Source: Bacillota bacterium
GTDB taxonomy: Bacteria > Bacillota > UBA4882 > UBA8346
Direction of reading: 5' to 3'
Length of the DNA stretch: 64,000 nt
NCBI GenBank assembly: GCA_023417475.1
Contig: JAEZFP010000059.1
Span: 66,035 to 130,034, forward strand
Every line of letters starts with the position of its first letter. Within the stretch, counting starts at the first letter, position 1. The translations under genes and the position numbers were made by a program. The notes under the pieces were generated by a model. The model did no database searches. It saw only the letters and a list, made by a program, of their open reading frames with translations, and was not told the origin of the DNA. Positions 25,236 to 33,481 of this stretch are shown here, piece by piece.

Positions 25236-26246
25236 TCATTGGTTGATCGCTTTTTCCCAATCGGCCAGCCATTTGTCGAGATTGGCTTCGACTTTGGCTT
25301 GGGGCAGGTTCAGGATTTTATCGACTTTGGCGGCAATCTTGAAACTGGCGGGAAGTTTCACGTCGGACCGGACCGGATACATGAATTGTTGTTCCGGCAG
25401 GGCGCTTTGAAACTCGGGGTCCAGTATGTAATCGACCAATTGTTGCGCTGATTTCAGATTTTTGGCGCCCTTGACAATGCCCATCCCTTCGATCTGAGCA
25501 TAGGCGGCGCCGTCCAGGACCAGGGCCTGATACTTCTCAACTTTATCGTAGAGCAGATGGTAAACCGGGCTGGTGCCGTAGGAGAGCACCAGCGGCGCTT
25601 CGCCGTTGGTGTACATGCCATAGGCTTCATCCCAACCGGGCGCGATGGTTAAAATGTTTTTGCGGAGCGCTTTCCAGTAGTCGAGATAACCTTTCTCGCC
25701 GTACAAGGCGATGGTGGTCAGCAGGAAAACCTGACCGGGCGAAGAGGTCATCGGATTTTCGATGATGATCTTCCCTTTATAAACCGGATCCAGCAGATCC
25801 CTGTGGGTCTTCGGCAGTTGTTTCAGACCGTCGCGATTGTAATTAAAGAGCACAAATCCGTAATCATAAGGAAGCAACTTGTAAGTGGGATCGAAGATCA
25901 GTTCTTTTTTGATGTTCGCCAACGCTTTCGGACGGTAGGCGGTGAACAAATTGGCTTTGATCGCCTTGGCGGCGTAATTGTTGTCCAGTCCGATCACCAG
26001 ATCGGCCTGCGGGGAATTTTTCTCCTGAAGTAATTGGTTAAAGAGCGGTCCGGTATCGGAGAACGCTTTAAAGTTGACGGGAATATGTAAATCTTTCGTA
26101 AAGTGGGTTTTGATCTTTTCGATCAACGGCACCGGAAAACTGGAGTAAGTGTAGACTGTCAACCCTTGGGGCGCACTGCTGCAAACTCCGGCCAACAGCG
26201 CCAGTAATGCGGCGGGAACCAAACGGCGGAACCATTTTTGAAACAA
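25236..26246 (-). CDS. thiB: Thiamine-binding periplasmic (lipo)protein
   Basis: Solute-binding protein of the ThiB family. After a positively charged start and hydrophobic signal (LVPAALLALLAGVCSS) comes LTVYTYSSFPVPLIEKIK, then DLVIGLDNNYAAKA, ENPMTSSPGQVFLL, and YWKALRKNILTIAPGWDEAYGMYTNGEAPLVLSYGTSP, all ThiB-type blocks. A cysteine at the end of the signal suggests lipid attachment, though Val at -1 is unusual. TTG 26246 is chosen because GAGGAGG lies about 8 bases upstream; the frame extends to 26267. It is the first gene after the TPP riboswitch. Confidence 0.87.
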   Translation of the reverse strand: MFQKWFRRLVPAALLALLAGVCSSAPQGLTVYTYSSFPVPLIEKIKTHFTKDLHIPVNFKAFSDTGPLFNQLLQEKNSPQADLVIGLDNNYAAKAIKANLFTAYRPKALANIKKELIFDPTYKLLPYDYGFVLFNYNRDGLKQLPKTHRDLLDPVYKGKIIIENPMTSSPGQVFLLTTIALYGEKGYLDYWKALRKNILTIAPGWDEAYGMYTNGEAPLVLSYGTSPVYHLLYDKVEKYQALVLDGAAYAQIEGMGIVKGAKNLKSAQQLVDYILDPEFQSALPEQQFMYPVRSDVKLPASFKIAAKVDKILNLPQAKVEANLDKWLADWEKAINQ

Positions 26247-26290
26247 ACTGAAAACCTCCTCAGCCAATTTTTTGCGCTAGGGGCGCCACC

Positions 26291-26322
26291 AAAAAAACAA
26301 AACCCCCTTGAAAAAAGGGGGT
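26291..26322 (-). terminator. Riboswitch-controlled terminator
   Basis: On the minus strand ACCCCCTT-TTTTC-AAGGGGGTT is followed by TTTGTTTTTTT, between the TPP aptamer and thiB. It is the likely expression platform of the riboswitch. Confidence 0.85.
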
Positions 26323-26344
26323 AGACTGCGCTTGAAATGCCTTA

Positions 26345-26425
26345 TTCTCCCTCCGCCGGCATTACCCGGGTCAGGTTCATAGGGTGTAATCTCAGCCCCA
26401 CAGAGCGGTGGAGCACCCCTTTACG
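26345..26425 (-). ncRNA. TPP riboswitch (THI element)
   Basis: The conserved aptamer blocks read in order on the minus strand: GGGGTGC, CTGAGA, ACACCCT, GAACCTGA, CCGGGTAATGCCGG and GCGGAGGGA. It binds thiamine pyrophosphate and, with the terminator 23 bases downstream, should switch off thiBPQ when thiamine is plentiful. This fixes the transporter's substrate better than protein similarity does. Confidence 0.96.
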
Positions 26426-26434
26426 TTAAAAATT

Positions 26435-26463
26435 ATTGTAACACGATCTCCCGCCAAAGTCAA
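26435..26463 (-). promoter_or_regulatory. Sigma-A promoter of the TPP riboswitch-thiBPQ unit
   Basis: Minus strand TTGACT, 17-base spacer, TACAAT, about 10 bases before the aptamer start. Confidence 0.85.
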
Positions 26464-26491
26464 TTTGACGTGGCCTATCGCGAATTTGGGA

Positions 26492-26519
26492 TTGTTCTTG
26501 TCATCCTTCGTGTTATAAT
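26492..26519 (+). promoter_or_regulatory. Sigma-A promoter of the GNAT gene at 26.5 kb
   Basis: TTGTTC, 16-base spacer, TATAAT with an extended TGT before the -10 element. It is divergent from the thi promoter. Confidence 0.7.
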
Positions 26520-27393
26520 GGGTTTGACTAAATTCAACATAAAATTAAAGGATGAAAAAAGGGAGCGAACCATCATTAAAAACCACTCTAATGTTAACGG
26601 TTTTAGCGTTTTGGCCATTCATGACAAGCAGATCGTTCGGCAATATCTGGCCAAGGAAAATGCGGCCGATTTTATTTATCATTGCAATAACTTGGAGTCG
26701 CCGTATTGGGAAGCGACGCAATGGTTCGGTTGGTTTGACGGTCAAACGGTTTTGGCGCTGGCGATGTTGATTATGAAATATGAGACGCCGGTGTTGCTGG
26801 CCTGTTCCTATCGAGATGACGATGCGGCGCAACAGCAATTGCTCCAGGCGTTGCAGCCGTATTTGCCGCGATCGTTGTATTGCCATCTCAACCGCGGTGT
26901 TTGGCACGAATTACGGAACGATTTTTCCGTCCAAGCGGTCTGCGGTTACCACAATATGCAACTGACCGGATCATCGGCAGTACCATCACCATCGGGTGTT
27001 GACCGGGTGCGGCGGTTGGGTCCGGCCGATTTCGACCGGATTGTGGAATTGCTGGAGCAGAGCCATCCCGACCATTTGTTGGACGAGGAGTTTTTACGGG
27101 CGGGCTATTTTTGGGGAATCGAATCGGACCAACGATTGGTCTGTTTGGCCGGGGTGGTGGCGAAGTCGGCTGCGTATGGGTTGGTCTCCTTGGGTAATGT
27201 TACGACCCACCCGGATTACCGGCGGCAGGGGTTAGCCCGCTTGACGTTGACAAAGGCTCTTGCCGATCTCCGGGCGGAGTTTTCGACAATCGTCTTAAAT
27301 GTCAAAGCCCAAAACCAAGCGGCCATCGCCTGTTACCGCCAGTTGGGATTTGCAACCAGTGGAAGCTTCGAGGAAGTTATTTTGGGAGAATAA
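26518..27393 (+). CDS. GNAT family N-acetyltransferase, start uncertain
   Basis: Protein of about 290 residues whose C-terminal half is a GNAT domain: VRRLGPADFDRIVELLEQ, VSLGNVTTHPDYRRQGLARLTLTKAL (acetyl-CoA loop RRQGLA) and AIACYRQLGFATSGSFEEV. The N-terminal half is a diverged second domain. ATG 26518 lies in the -10 element of the only good promoter, so it is probably not on the transcript. The next plausible site is AAAGGGAG before ATC 26572/ATT 26575, which would mean a rare start codon. Substrate unknown; transcribed alone. Confidence 0.72.
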   Translation: MGLTKFNIKLKDEKRERTIIKNHSNVNGFSVLAIHDKQIVRQYLAKENAADFIYHCNNLESPYWEATQWFGWFDGQTVLALAMLIMKYETPVLLACSYRDDDAAQQQLLQALQPYLPRSLYCHLNRGVWHELRNDFSVQAVCGYHNMQLTGSSAVPSPSGVDRVRRLGPADFDRIVELLEQSHPDHLLDEEFLRAGYFWGIESDQRLVCLAGVVAKSAAYGLVSLGNVTTHPDYRRQGLARLTLTKALADLRAEFSTIVLNVKAQNQAAIACYRQLGFATSGSFEEVILGE

Positions 27394-27467
27394 TCATCCG
27401 GCGCCCGGCGCCCGGCCGGATCGCGTCGACGGCCCAATCGGGCGACTGAATGGGCTCATCCAATAAT

Positions 27468-27493
27468 AACCCTTTACCGTATGGTAAAGGGTT
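27468..27493. terminator. Intrinsic terminator between convergent genes
   Basis: AACCCTTTACC-GTAT-GGTAAAGGGTT, perfect 11-bp stem; short T tract on the plus strand, and usable on either strand. Confidence 0.7.
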
Positions 27494-27525
27494 TTGTGGT
27501 AACGAGCGAATTGCCGAATTAAACG

Positions 27526-27750
27526 TCAGCTTTTGAGCAATTCGAATTTGTTCACTTCACCGGGGAGCCCCATATGGACCCGGATATGTCCTTCCCGTTG
27601 CAGGTTGTTGATGGCATGCGAGATTGAAAAGATAGTGGAACCGGTCTTTTCCTCCAGTAACTTCAGGTCAAAGTCGGTCGGCCGATGATAGGCATTTTCA
27701 CAGAGTTCCTTCAAAGTATACAGAATTTTGTTATCAAATTCCTTACTCAT
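27526..27750 (-). CDS. Small winged-helix-like protein, 74 aa
   Basis: Predicted small DNA-binding protein. Residues 8-65 look like a winged helix: KILYTLKELCENAY, DFDLKLLEEKTGSTIFSISHAINNLQREGHIRV, with the second part resembling a recognition helix and wing. AAAAGGGGCG precedes ATG 27750. It is flanked by terminators on both sides, so it forms a single-gene unit. No precise family is recognised and its targets are unknown. Confidence 0.62.
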   Translation of the reverse strand: MSKEFDNKILYTLKELCENAYHRPTDFDLKLLEEKTGSTIFSISHAINNLQREGHIRVHMGLPGEVNKFELLKS

Positions 27751-27889
27751 CTAACGTCGCCCCTTTTTATCAAGTTTTGTTGAAACTAGCGAACCTAAAG
27801 TTTTTGATGATCAACTCCCTTGTTATAATCATCGGGAAATTTAAGAGAATGTTTAGGGAAAATTATGATTGGGTAAAACTGGTTTAGAT

Positions 27890-27931
27890 AAAAACCACCG
27901 TGTGCAGTAGAGCGGCAAACGGTGGTTTTTT
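27890..27931 (-). terminator. Intrinsic terminator after the DUF3788-like gene
   Basis: AAAACCACCGT and ACGGTGGTTTT arms around a 17-base loop, with T-runs on both strands; placed to end the minus-strand DUF3788-like gene. Confidence 0.75.
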
Positions 27932-27962
27932 GAAGGATTAGCCGTGGTTAAGTTCGGCGTAT

Positions 27963-28397
27963 TTAGGCCGGATATTTTAAAAGCAATAATTCTTTGACGC
28001 TTTCCAACATGCCGTCGCTCTCCACCGGCAGCATCAGCCAGAGCGTTCCGTTGAACGGTTTGGCCGATTTGACGATGGCAAGCAGTTCCGGTTCCAGCTG
28101 GGCGGCGATGGCTTCAATCAGGGGGACCATTGCCAAGGTGACCACCACGAGCACGATGAAACGCCGGGGTTCGGGGTAGAGGGTGCAGATGGATTTGCCC
28201 GCTTTCTGATATTTGACATTCCAGCCCGGTTGGGCCGAACATTTGCTATAGGTTATCTTGGGGTGGGACCGGTAGCGCTCTTGGATAAAAGTGTTCAAAG
28301 CTTGCCAGCGGTCGCGGGCCGGTTCGGCGAGATAAGCGCCGATCATCCCCAGCTCCGGCATCACGCCGGCATCCATAATGAGATCCTGATTTGCCAC
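27963..28397 (-). CDS. DUF3788-like protein
   Basis: A 144-residue cytosolic protein resembling the DUF3788 family: WNVKYQKAGKSICTLYPEPRRFIVLVVV is close to the family's central Y-x2-GKSLC-x-L-x-P pattern. The function of the family is unknown. GTG 28397 is chosen because GGAGGG lies 8 bases upstream; the frame could begin at 28406. It directly follows the regulator gene at 28430, with which it probably forms a two-gene operon ending at the terminator. Confidence 0.65.
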   Translation of the reverse strand: MANQDLIMDAGVMPELGMIGAYLAEPARDRWQALNTFIQERYRSHPKITYSKCSAQPGWNVKYQKAGKSICTLYPEPRRFIVLVVVTLAMVPLIEAIAAQLEPELLAIVKSAKPFNGTLWLMLPVESDGMLESVKELLLLKYPA

Positions 28398-28429
28398 TGG
28401 CCTCACCCTCCAAATGATTGAAATTAAGG

Positions 28430-28879
28430 TTATTTGAGTAAGAAAACGATCTTGGTCAACAGTTCGCTCTCGGGAACTTCGGCCGGGGAGTTAAGATAAA
28501 AGAGGTCGATCACCAGTTGATCGGCCCGTGCTTGCAGGGACTGGAGTTGCGCCGGGGGGACGGCGTTTTGGAGCTTTTCCAGCAAAACCGTATGGCGGCT
28601 GTCGGCAACGCTTGACGCAACGCCTTTTAACGAGGCGAGCAACGCCGCCAGGTCGTCGGCAGTCAGTAAGCTGCGGTCAATCCGGTACCCTTCAACGATT
28701 CCAATGCCGCCGCCCATTCCCTGGTAGGTGACAATCGGGATCCCGGCCAAATTAAGCGCTTCAACATCCCGCAGGATCGTCCGAACCGATACGCCGAACA
28801 ATTCCGCCAGCTCCCGGGCGGGAATGCGGTCGCGGCGCAGCAAAAGAACGAGGATGGATACCAGGCGGTCGAGTTTCAT
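28430..28879 (-). CDS. YafY-type HTH regulator lacking the WYL domain
   Basis: The N-terminal 60 residues are an HTH_11 winged helix (LVSILVLLLRRDRIPARELAELFGVSVRTILRDVEALNLAGIPI split in two strands), followed by GYRIDRSLLTADDLAALL, as in YafY/DeoR-like WYL regulators. Full-length relatives are about 300 residues with a ligand-binding WYL domain; here the protein stops at 149 residues and no WYL sequence was seen in the other frames downstream. It therefore looks like a naturally short or truncated regulator, probably controlling its own operon with the DUF3788-like gene. Confidence 0.7.
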   Translation of the reverse strand: MKLDRLVSILVLLLRRDRIPARELAELFGVSVRTILRDVEALNLAGIPIVTYQGMGGGIGIVEGYRIDRSLLTADDLAALLASLKGVASSVADSRHTVLLEKLQNAVPPAQLQSLQARADQLVIDLFYLNSPAEVPESELLTKIVFLLK

Positions 28880-28995
28880 CGGAGCTCCTGAATTAAGGTT
28901 GGATTCATAACGATAGTTTAATTATAACATCTCCGGCACAGCGTCGTAAATCCTGCGCAATTTTACGATTGGCGAAAGCGGTTGGGCCAGCGTGG

Positions 28996-30315
28996 TTATT
29001 TAACGCTTTGCCACGCCGGAGGACTGCCGCGGTCGGCCAAATCCTTGGTATAGCTCCAACAATCCATCGGACTTCCATCATCGGGAATGGCAAGGCAGGT
29101 TAGGGAATAAGCCGGAAACGTGTATTGCCGGTCGGAGAGTGGGGTTTTGAAATTTGTGAAACGGACGGTCTGTTCCCAATTAGCGTTCGATTTGTTGATC
29201 ACGATTAACACCGTCCGGTTGTCGGTTTGATTCCGGCTGGCGTATACCGCTAATTCCGGTCGGCTGGAAGCGCCGATGACGCGATTTCCAAAATGCGTCG
29301 TGAACATTTGCATTGCGTAATAAGCCGGTCGCGGTTGGTTGTTGGCCCAGGCATCCAAAAAACCGGTTCCGTACCCGCCGTTGGTACCCCATAACGCGAC
29401 TGTCCATAGTTTTCCCTGAAGACTAATACCGATGGCGTTGGCCACCCAAAGCCCGGAGTAAAAAGTCTCCGCCGCGGCAGGTTCGCCCATCACGTCAGAC
29501 CATGAGGAATGGGTTTCGGTCAAGGCAATCGGTTTCCCGCTGCCGCAATACGTGTCGACCGTTTGGCGGATTTGGAAGATGCGACCGCGGAGGCTCTCGT
29601 CGTTAACCACTTTCGTGATGGTGAAATCGCCTCTATTTCCAAACGGATAATAATGAAACGATACGATATCGACGAGATTGGCGCATTGACTCAGGAACGG
29701 CGCCATCCACGCTTCATTGGCAACTTCCGGTCCCATGATTTTGATACTCGGGTCGACTTGTTTCATCGCCGCAACATAGTTTTTAAAAACGGCCACATAG
29801 TCGTTGATTGTATAGGTTTCCCGAATGTATTGCGAGTAAAATTCGGGTTCATTGCCGATGATCCAATATTTCACGTGGTAGTTTTTTTGGATATTACAGT
29901 AATTTACCATGGCGGCGGCTTCCTGGGTGTTGCCGCGGATCACGGGCACGGTCAATAGCGGTTCCGCGTTGATTGCCCGGCAGTAGGCGATGTAATCGTC
30001 CACTTGGGCGGTGGTCCAGAGATGGCTGTTTTCCTGGCGGTCGAGGGTCGTCCCGCCGGCCCGGTACACATTAACCCGGAGGTTGGCCATGACCGTTTCG
30101 GTTCCCTTGATACCGGTATAAGCCCAATCCCAATAGTTTTGACCGTAAAATTCGGCGCCAATTGACCACGATTTGGTGTTGGAAACGGTAATAACCCCGG
30201 GATCGCTTGGGGATTTGCGATTACTCCCGTCGCAACCGCCGCCGTAAACGAGCAAGCCCAACAGCAAGACAGGGATAATTTTTGGTAGGAAATAGCGCAT
30301 GAGCCGGTTAATCAT
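28996..30315 (-). CDS. Lipoprotein glycoside hydrolase (clan GH-A-like)
   Basis: Secreted (beta/alpha)8-barrel glycosidase. A signal with lipobox-like LLVYGGGC anchors it; the barrel has the acid/base Glu in YWIIGNEPEF and the probable nucleophile Glu in PIALTETHSSW, the layout of clan GH-A enzymes. A C-terminal beta domain (LAVYASRNQTDNRTVLIVINK) resembles those of GH51, GH39 or GH44. 439 residues. AAGGAGG stands 10 bases before ATG 30315. The exact family and polysaccharide cannot be called. Confidence 0.75.
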   Translation of the reverse strand: MINRLMRYFLPKIIPVLLLGLLVYGGGCDGSNRKSPSDPGVITVSNTKSWSIGAEFYGQNYWDWAYTGIKGTETVMANLRVNVYRAGGTTLDRQENSHLWTTAQVDDYIAYCRAINAEPLLTVPVIRGNTQEAAAMVNYCNIQKNYHVKYWIIGNEPEFYSQYIRETYTINDYVAVFKNYVAAMKQVDPSIKIMGPEVANEAWMAPFLSQCANLVDIVSFHYYPFGNRGDFTITKVVNDESLRGRIFQIRQTVDTYCGSGKPIALTETHSSWSDVMGEPAAAETFYSGLWVANAIGISLQGKLWTVALWGTNGGYGTGFLDAWANNQPRPAYYAMQMFTTHFGNRVIGASSRPELAVYASRNQTDNRTVLIVINKSNANWEQTVRFTNFKTPLSDRQYTFPAYSLTCLAIPDDGSPMDCWSYTKDLADRGSPPAWQSVK

Positions 30316-30500
30316 TCCTGATGCCTCCTTCGTTAAAGATATCAGGACAATGATTTCTATTATTTTCCATCGTTTCCTCTAACAATCCAGAAGAATCAGG
30401 GAAGTTTCTTTAGGGGTTAAGCGTCAGCGGTCAATTGCCTGAAGGAGTGGCTTGGTTGGCTGGGGAGGGGCGGAGCCTTTGGATTGGAAATTTTCCCATA

Positions 30501-30538
30501 AAAGAAAAAACCGTGAAAGTTATTTTCTGCTTTCACGG
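30501..30538 (-). terminator. Intrinsic terminator of a short minus-strand gene
   Basis: On the minus strand CCGTGAAAG, 10-base loop, CTTTCACGG, then TTTTTTCTTTT. It starts inside the end of the 25-codon frame at 30520-30597. Confidence 0.8.
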
Positions 30539-30597
30539 CGTCTGGGGTTGGCTTGACGTTGCGCCAGGAAAAATCCGAACAAATCGATCTCAGGCAT
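30520..30597 (-). CDS. Possible 25-residue peptide
   Basis: An ATG frame of 25 codons with GAGGTG 7-8 bases upstream, beginning MPEIDLFGFFLAQRQ and ending in an Arg-rich tail. It runs straight into a strong intrinsic terminator. A TATAAT hexamer stands about 40 bases before the start, around 30636-30641. Promoter, ribosome-binding site, frame and terminator in such compact order suggest either a real micropeptide or a small RNA with a chance frame. Confidence 0.4.
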   Translation of the reverse strand: MPEIDLFGFFLAQRQANPRRRESRK

Positions 30598-30727
30598 TTG
30601 GATGCACCTCACTTTTTAGTTGTTAAGCTTATTATAGTTGAAGTTTAATAAGAACCCATGTCGGCCGGGTAACGGTTTGATGAAGAATGTGGATACAAAA
30701 AACGGTAGATTGGCAGCGGGCCTCCTC

Positions 30728-30756
30728 TTGACGAACGCACGTTCGTGTGAGATGAT
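30728..30756 (+). promoter_or_regulatory. dinB promoter
   Basis: TTGACG, 17-base spacer, GATGAT. The LexA box at 30732-30745 overlaps the -35 element and spacer. Confidence 0.6.
30732..30745 (+). promoter_or_regulatory. LexA (SOS) box
   Basis: CGAACGCACGTTCG matches the Gram-positive LexA consensus CGAACRNRYGTTYC at 13 of 14 positions and overlaps the dinB promoter. Confidence 0.85.
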
Positions 30757-30800
30757 AAGAAAAAGTGGTCGAAGACTGTGTATGAACGGAGGGGCGGGAA

Positions 30801-31997
30801 ATGGACCGCAAAATCCTGCATATCGATATGGACGCCTTTTTCGCCGCCGTCGAGCAGTTGGACAATCCGGAGCTGCGTGGGAAACCGGTGATTGTCGGAG
30901 GGAATCCGCAAGCGCGGGGCGTGGTTTCAACCTGTTCCTACGAGGCCCGGCGTTTTGGAGTGCATTCGGCGATGCCGTTGCGGGAGGCGTATCGCCGTTG
31001 TCCGCAGGGGATCTTCGTCCCGGTGCGGGGGGCGCGTTACGCCGAAGCGTCACGCCGGATTATGAAGATTTTGGCCGATTATACGCCGTTGGTGGAACCG
31101 CTTTCGTTGGACGAGGCTTTTTTGGATCTGACCGGATCCGAAGTGATCTTTGGTCCGACCGAAGGAATCGGGCGGCAAATCGTTCAACGGATCGCGACCG
31201 AGGTTGGGCTGACCGCTTCCGTCGGCATCGCCCCCAATAAGTTTTTGGCGAAGTTGGCCTCGGATTTACGGAAACCCCAGGGATTTGTGGTGGTCACACC
31301 CGAAAATATGCAGGCCTTGCTTGTTGACCTGCCGGTCGGCAAGATCTGGGGGGTTGGGCCGAAGACCGAAGAACAGCTCGCTGCTTTGGGGATCCGGACC
31401 ATCGGAATGCTGCAAAAGATCGACCCCGACCTCCTGACGAAGGGGTTTGGCGAGTCGGGGCTGCACCTGTTGCAATTAGCGCATGGGATTGACCATCGCC
31501 CGGTGGTGGCTGAAGAAGAGACCAAAAGCGTCGGCCATGAGATCACTTTCCAGGAAGATACCGACGATCGAGAGTATTTGACCGGGATTATGCTTTGGCT
31601 CAGCGATCAAGTGGCGCGCCGGCTGCGGCAGCACCAAATGCAGGGCCGAACCATCACGGTGAAGATCCGCGATCAAGATTTTAAGACCTATACCAAACGA
31701 ACGACCCTGGAGGAACCGACCGATTTTGAAGAGACGATTTACCGGATTGCGGTGGGACTGGCCCAAGAATTGGCTTGGGGAGCAAAGCTAGTCAGGTTGC
31801 TTGGCGTGAGTGTCAGCGGTTTTGGTCCGGCGCGCAGTCACCAACTTAATCTGTTTGAAGATCCCGAGCCCGTAACGGTTGCTCCGGAGTTGCACAAACT
31901 ACATCAAGCCATGGATAGTTTGCGGGATCGCTTTGGCGAGGGGATCATCACCAAAGGCGCGATCTTGAAACTTCGCAATGGGGCGCGCAAACGGTAG
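30801..31997 (+). CDS. dinB: DNA polymerase IV
   Basis: Y-family translesion polymerase. Palm-domain acidic residues lie in ILHIDMDAFFAAVEQ and in PLSLDEAFLDLTG; the CSYEARRFGVHSAMPL finger segment, thumb HhH LPVGKIWGVGPKTEEQL, and a little-finger domain ending near RLLGVSVSGF follow. 398 residues, normal length. GGAGGGGCGGG lies upstream of ATG 30801. The LexA box predicts SOS induction. Confidence 0.95.
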   Translation: MDRKILHIDMDAFFAAVEQLDNPELRGKPVIVGGNPQARGVVSTCSYEARRFGVHSAMPLREAYRRCPQGIFVPVRGARYAEASRRIMKILADYTPLVEPLSLDEAFLDLTGSEVIFGPTEGIGRQIVQRIATEVGLTASVGIAPNKFLAKLASDLRKPQGFVVVTPENMQALLVDLPVGKIWGVGPKTEEQLAALGIRTIGMLQKIDPDLLTKGFGESGLHLLQLAHGIDHRPVVAEEETKSVGHEITFQEDTDDREYLTGIMLWLSDQVARRLRQHQMQGRTITVKIRDQDFKTYTKRTTLEEPTDFEETIYRIAVGLAQELAWGAKLVRLLGVSVSGFGPARSHQLNLFEDPEPVTVAPELHKLHQAMDSLRDRFGEGIITKGAILKLRNGARKR

Positions 31998-32144
31998 CGG
32001 TTTGGGACAGTTGAATTCTCTCCCCGATTTTCATAAAAAGATAGTATAACCAACCTCCATCTAGGGAACCTACTATACAGGTTGGCGACTGGAAAATTAA
32101 GTAGCTCCGGTCGCTCCGAGTTAGGGAATGATGGGGGCTTTTTG

Positions 32145-33284
32145 GTGCTGAGGAAAAGACAGAACATTGGCTGGGTATTTTATTTGATTGTTCTTTGCGG
32201 TTTTTTGGCGTCGGCCGGCGTTGGCTACGCTGACAACCCCTGGAAGATCCGGATCAACATTCCCGAGTACCAGTTATATCTGTATCGGGGACCGGAATTA
32301 ATGCGAACTTTTTATATTGCGGTGGGCAAGCAAGATTCACCGTCTCCGATTGGGAACTTCCGGGTCGTCACGAAGGTGAACAATCCGACTTGGTATCCGC
32401 CGGACCGTCGTCCGGCGGTTCCCCCGGGACCGAGCAACCCGTTGGGAAAATATTGGTTGGGCCTTAACCGTCAAGGCTATGGCATCCACGGCAACAATGC
32501 GGAGTGGTCGATTGGCAATGCTGTTTCCATGGGTTGCTTCCGGATGCATAATGAGGATATTAAGTATCTTTTCAGCCTCATTCCGATCGGGACGCCGGTT
32601 GAGATTACCTATGAGACAATGATCGGCGGGCTGGAAGGTCCCGACCGGGCCTGGCTGAAGCTGTTTCCCGACATCTACCATCAGGAAAAGACCGCTGATA
32701 CAATTCGCCAAATTATCCTTGATCTCCGCTGGAACGGTGAACCCCACTGGGTAGCCTTGGACGAGCTGGCGCGGCGGAAACGGCCGCTTGCGTTGGAGAT
32801 TCCCCGAACGATCCGGATCGAAGGAGATCTGCGGGGTGGCGACGGTTTCTACTGGAACCAACAGGTCTATTTGGCAGGGACGCTTCCCGGCGTGACGGTT
32901 GGCGTAGGTGCCAATTCGAACGAGTTTGCCAACTACCAATCAGTTAAATCGTTGGCGGAAAACGAGCCCGGACAATGGCGGGTCGATTGGCATCCTGAGA
33001 CGGCCACGGCGGAAGTCTACCGGATGAAGGTTTTTTTGAACGGAATCTCCCTTCCGGGAGCGGCTCGCTATACCGCGGAGCGCCGGTTGGAGGTGCGCCG
33101 ATCAATGATTGAAGCGCCATTGGGGAGAAGCGCTTCGCTGACTCCGGGGGTTACCGCCCCGGTGACGGCGTCGCCGGAGTGGGTTGACCTTGAGGTATTG
33201 ACCCGGGAACATTGGGAGCTGCATTATGCCTGGGATGAGGCGAGCTGGACGTTGCGCTTGAACACGGTGACGGGATCGAATTGA
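32145..33284 (+). CDS. L,D-transpeptidase (YkuD domain), secreted
   Basis: Cell-wall cross-linking or lipoprotein-attaching enzyme. A signal peptide (WVFYLIVLCGFLASAGVGYA) precedes the YkuD domain at residues 30-160, which ends in the active site HGNNAEWSIGNAVSMGCFRMHNEDI; Cys is the nucleophile and SMGC replaces the more common SHGC. The C-terminal 200 residues are a repeated beta-rich region not recognised, possibly for wall or surface binding. GTG 32145 is chosen, with GGGGG 7 bases upstream. It ends at a terminator. Confidence 0.88.
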   Translation: MLRKRQNIGWVFYLIVLCGFLASAGVGYADNPWKIRINIPEYQLYLYRGPELMRTFYIAVGKQDSPSPIGNFRVVTKVNNPTWYPPDRRPAVPPGPSNPLGKYWLGLNRQGYGIHGNNAEWSIGNAVSMGCFRMHNEDIKYLFSLIPIGTPVEITYETMIGGLEGPDRAWLKLFPDIYHQEKTADTIRQIILDLRWNGEPHWVALDELARRKRPLALEIPRTIRIEGDLRGGDGFYWNQQVYLAGTLPGVTVGVGANSNEFANYQSVKSLAENEPGQWRVDWHPETATAEVYRMKVFLNGISLPGAARYTAERRLEVRRSMIEAPLGRSASLTPGVTAPVTASPEWVDLEVLTREHWELHYAWDEASWTLRLNTVTGSN

Positions 33285-33406
33285 GAATATAGAAGGAAAC
33301 CCAAATTAAGCGGCCCCGGTCACGTGAGCTTCCGCTCGCGCTGGCGATGGAGGAATGAGGCATTAGAGCGGCCTAGGGATAAATGGATAATCTGGATTCA
33401 AAAAGT

Positions 33407-33440
33407 AAGGCTTTGCGTTAAAGACGTGAGGCCTTTTTAT
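33407..33440 (+). terminator. Intrinsic terminator after the L,D-transpeptidase gene
   Basis: AAGGCTTTGCGT pairs with ACGTGAGGCCTT (three wobble pairs) around TAAAG, followed by TTTTTATTT overlap. Confidence 0.65.
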
Positions 33441-33481
33441 TTGTGGGCGCTTGGCAGGCTTTCGGAGTCGCCTTTGTCCGT

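Noticed and set aside
30616..31053. Minus-strand frames opposite the dinB promoter and start
   Set aside because: Antisense to dinB with no site or motifs.
33285..33481. Short plus-strand frame at 33324-33527
   Set aside because: Runs through the terminator at 33407-33440 and into the opposing gene; composition is not protein-like.
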